Positions 62,003 to 64,000 of a stretch of 64,000 nt of DNA are shown one piece after another (position 1 is the first letter of the stretch; each line of letters starts with the position of its first letter). The position numbers were made by a program, and so were the translations under genes. The stretch is from Exiguobacterium sp. SL-9 (GTDB lineage: Bacteria; Bacillota; Bacilli; Exiguobacteriales; Exiguobacteriaceae): assembly GCF_004336985.1 (NCBI RefSeq), contig NZ_SJUO01000004.1, forward strand, positions 1 to 64,000, given 5' to 3'. A model generated the notes under the pieces. The model did not search any database. It saw nothing but the letters and a program-made list of their open reading frames with translations, and was not told the DNA's origin.

Positions 62003-62756
62003 TCATGAAGAACATATCCCTGAAGGCTGGCTCATCCCTTATGCCGATCTCCTGACGCTTCTGCTCGCTTTGTTTATCGTCTTGTTCGCCTCAAGTAACG
62101 TCGACCAGACAAAACTCGAAAAGATGTCCCAGTCTTTTAGTCAAGTGTTCTCGGGCGGGACGAGCGTGTTTCAAGCCTCAACCGCCTCGAATAGCGATAT
62201 TAGCCGCACGACTAAAACGGACACGACTTCGAACCCACGGACATACGAACTCGCCAAACTTGATGAGCTGAAAGAAGAGGTCAATCAATACATTCAAAAG
62301 AATGGACTCGAGGATGAAATCAAAGCGACCATCAACTCGAGCGGTCTCGTCTTAACGATTCAGGACCGGGCTCTGTTCAGTATGGGGGAAGCGACACTCG
62401 ACGCCGATGCTAGAGCGGTCGCCCGTTCTATCAGCGGGATTCTCGAACAGGCCGGCAATCGTGAAATCGTCGTATCGGGTCATACGGATAACATCCCGAT
62501 TAACACGGCCCGCTTCCCGTCGAACTGGGAACTCAGTTCGGCCCGGGCCACGGCTTTCATGCGTGGCTTGTTGACGAACGACGCCTTGAACCCTGGCCAA
62601 TTCACACTTGCGAGCTACGGAGAATATAAACCAATTGCGACGAACGACACGGAAGACGGACGTTCAAAAAACCGCCGCGTCGAAGTGTTGATTAAACCAC
62701 TCGTCGATTTGTCAGAAGGATCACCTAAAATGATTGAAACCATCGTCTTGCCATAA
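61980..62756 (+). CDS. motB: Flagellar stator protein MotB
   Basis: 258 residues. Basic N-terminus, one membrane helix with the ion-carrying aspartate in YADLLTLLLALFIVLFASS, the plug/linker region, and an OmpA-like peptidoglycan-binding domain (VVSGHTDNIPI, SARATAFMR, SKNRRVEVLI). Anchors the stator to the wall. Whether it conducts protons or sodium (MotB versus MotS) cannot be settled by eye. Confidence 0.93.
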   Translation: MKRKKKHDHEEHIPEGWLIPYADLLTLLLALFIVLFASSNVDQTKLEKMSQSFSQVFSGGTSVFQASTASNSDISRTTKTDTTSNPRTYELAKLDELKEEVNQYIQKNGLEDEIKATINSSGLVLTIQDRALFSMGEATLDADARAVARSISGILEQAGNREIVVSGHTDNIPINTARFPSNWELSSARATAFMRGLLTNDALNPGQFTLASYGEYKPIATNDTEDGRSKNRRVEVLIKPLVDLSEGSPKMIETIVLP

Positions 62757-62788
62757 AAAAATCCCACTCTATCGAGAGTGGGATTTTT
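62757..62788. terminator. Bidirectional terminator, motB / disulfide oxidoreductase
   Basis: Stem of about 14 bp (62757-62770 with 62775-62788), ATCG loop, A/T runs in both directions. Confidence 0.93.
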
Positions 62789-62790
62789 CG

Positions 62791-64000
62791 TTAACGGGTC
62801 CATTCAAAGTATTTGCGGGACAAATCTGTGAGTGGGCTGTTGAATAAACGCTTCCGCCAATAAAGGTCGGACACTTTTTTCACGGCCTCGCTCCGCGATG
62901 GATACGGATAAATCATGCGTGATAGTTTGCCGATCTTATCGCCCCGCTGCATCGCATAGACGACAATTTGCATCCAATCCCCGGCCGTCATCCCGACCGC
63001 GTGTCCGCCGATGATTTTGCCGTTCTTCCGGGTGATGATTTTGACGAATCCTGTTTCTTGACGATCCGCGACGAACCGATCGACATCGGACAGTTTTGCT
63101 TCAAACACCTCGACGTCGTCGCCGTGACGCTCACGTGCCTCGGCCTCGGTCATGCCGACGTGGAATACTTCCGGTTCGGTGAACGTGATCCACGGCATTT
63201 TCGTGTAGTCGACCTTGTTCCAAAGTCCGAACAAGGCGTTCGCCACGACCGCCTTCCCTTCTTCTCCGGCCGCGTGGGTGAACGGTAACGTCTTAATCGT
63301 ATCGCCAATCGCAAAAATATGCGGTTGGGACGTCCGATATGTCGAAGAGACATCGATATATCCGTCTTTCACATTCACATGGGCCCGGTCGAGCCGTAAT
63401 TCATCGATTCGCGGTTTACGCCCCGTCGCCATGAGCAGTTTGTCGGCCTCATACGTTACGGTCTCGCCATCGACTTCAGTCGTGACGTGAATACGTCCTC
63501 CCGCTTCTGCAATCTGCTTCACCTTCACCCCGATTTTAAGGCGCATCGCCATCTCGAGCTGTGAGCGGAGCAACTTGCTGACAGACTCGTCTTCTTTCGG
63601 CAAAAATGTGTCCTGTGCCTCGAGCACGGTCACTTGGCTTCCGAGACGAGCGAACGATTGGGCAAGTTCAAGTCCGACCGTACCGGCACCGATAACGATA
63701 ATACTTTCTGGCAACGTCTCTTCTTCAAAGACTTGTTCATTCGTTAAGTACGGCACACTGTCCAAGCCATCAATCGGCGGCACCGTCGGTTTCGACCCGG
63801 TCGCGATGACGAATTTTTTCCCAATCAATAAGTCGTCTCCGACTTTAAGTTCATACGGGCTTTGGAATGACGCCTCGCCGATATACACATCGACACCAAG
63901 TTTTTCGAAACGCTCCGTGCCGTCATGATCTTGGATGATGGCACGAGCACGATCGACACGCGCCTTCGTCGTCTGGTAATGGTCGCGGCCGTCAAACTCA
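62791..64000 (-). CDS. FAD-dependent disulfide oxidoreductase, partial (N-terminus beyond window)
   Basis: The frame is open through the right edge; about 402 codons are visible. FAD/NAD(P)H fold of the mercuric-reductase/dihydrolipoamide-dehydrogenase group: FVIATGSKP, NAD-binding VIGAGTVGLELAQSFARLGS, second FAD motif HIFAIGDT, and a C-terminal dimerisation domain. The usual His-Glu pair at the active end is not seen in that region, which ends MIYPYPSRSEAVKKVSD, as in YkgC/RclA-like or mercuric-reductase-like proteins. The redox CxxxxC motif would lie outside the window. Confidence 0.85.
   Translation of the reverse strand, partial: EFDGRDHYQTTKARVDRARAIIQDHDGTERFEKLGVDVYIGEASFQSPYELKVGDDLLIGKKFVIATGSKPTVPPIDGLDSVPYLTNEQVFEEETLPESIIVIGAGTVGLELAQSFARLGSQVTVLEAQDTFLPKEDESVSKLLRSQLEMAMRLKIGVKVKQIAEAGGRIHVTTEVDGETVTYEADKLLMATGRKPRIDELRLDRAHVNVKDGYIDVSSTYRTSQPHIFAIGDTIKTLPFTHAAGEEGKAVVANALFGLWNKVDYTKMPWITFTEPEVFHVGMTEAEARERHGDDVEVFEAKLSDVDRFVADRQETGFVKIITRKNGKIIGGHAVGMTAGDWMQIVVYAMQRGDKIGKLSRMIYPYPSRSEAVKKVSDLYWRKRLFNSPLTDLSRKYFEWTR

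Overview
The window reads as a chromosomal segment of a low-GC Gram-positive (Firmicutes, order Bacillales) of roughly 50% GC. Gene order and protein sequences fit Exiguobacterium best, but this is an inference from content. Supporting signs are acpS-alr-mazE-mazF-rsbV-rsbW-sigB-tex synteny as in Bacillus, T-box and S-box leaders, strong AAGGAGG-type ribosome sites and frequent TTG/GTG starts. I see no phage, insertion sequence, CRISPR array or replication origin.

Layout. 1-1.2 kb: the 5' end of a 16S rRNA gene (minus strand) preceded by ten tRNA genes that share one strong sigma-A promoter. 1.3-7.4 kb (minus): acpS, alr, the mazEF toxin-antitoxin pair, a reduced sigma-B module (rsbV-rsbW-sigB) with its own sigma-B-type promoter, and tex. 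7.5-8.2 kb: a rhomboid protease. 8.3-17.4 kb (minus): a seven-gene arginine operon argC-argJ-argB-argD-carA-carB-argF, with two palindromes resembling ARG boxes over its promoter. 17.5-23.9 kb: small stress-like and membrane proteins, a HmoB/TRAP-like protein, pterin carbinolamine dehydratase, NAD salvage (pncA-pncB), a phosphatase and an esterase. 24 kb: a zinc-binding lipoprotein with a Zur-like box. 25-28 kb: three unknown genes and an AGCS-type amino acid/sodium symporter.

28.1-31.5 kb is a reactive-sulfur module. A rhodanese and a CoA-disulfide-reductase/rhodanese/TusA/DsrE2 fusion are transcribed away from a CstR-type repressor, with a matching operator inside each promoter. 31.5-41.8 kb holds YbjN-, DUF4003-, YwiC-, YitT- and MMPL-type proteins, YycC, a membrane-anchored type I pullulanase, YajQ and a metallophosphoesterase. 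The yitT gene has a structured leader with two mutually exclusive pairings, one of which hides its ribosome site; I recognise no known riboswitch class there. 41.8-47.2 kb: argS under an arginine T-box, a membrane diguanylate cyclase, and an NhaC-family transporter under a SAM-I riboswitch. 47-53 kb: a VTT protein, trhO, a DUF212 protein, an AdeR-like regulator next to alanine dehydrogenase with shared TTGTG-N6-CACAA palindromes, and murB. 53-64 kb: a dolichol/phytol-kinase-like protein, DUF1836, a membrane Mrr-like nuclease, a PAS histidine kinase fused into an operon with a short-chain dehydrogenase, a Ktr-type potassium channel subunit, motAB, and a flavin disulfide oxidoreductase cut by the right edge.

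Most transcription units end in clear intrinsic terminators, several shared by convergent genes. The unifying themes are amino-acid supply controlled by RNA leaders and ArgR-like sites, stress control (sigma-B, mazEF, CstR, Zur) and signalling (c-di-GMP, histidine kinase, flagellar stator).
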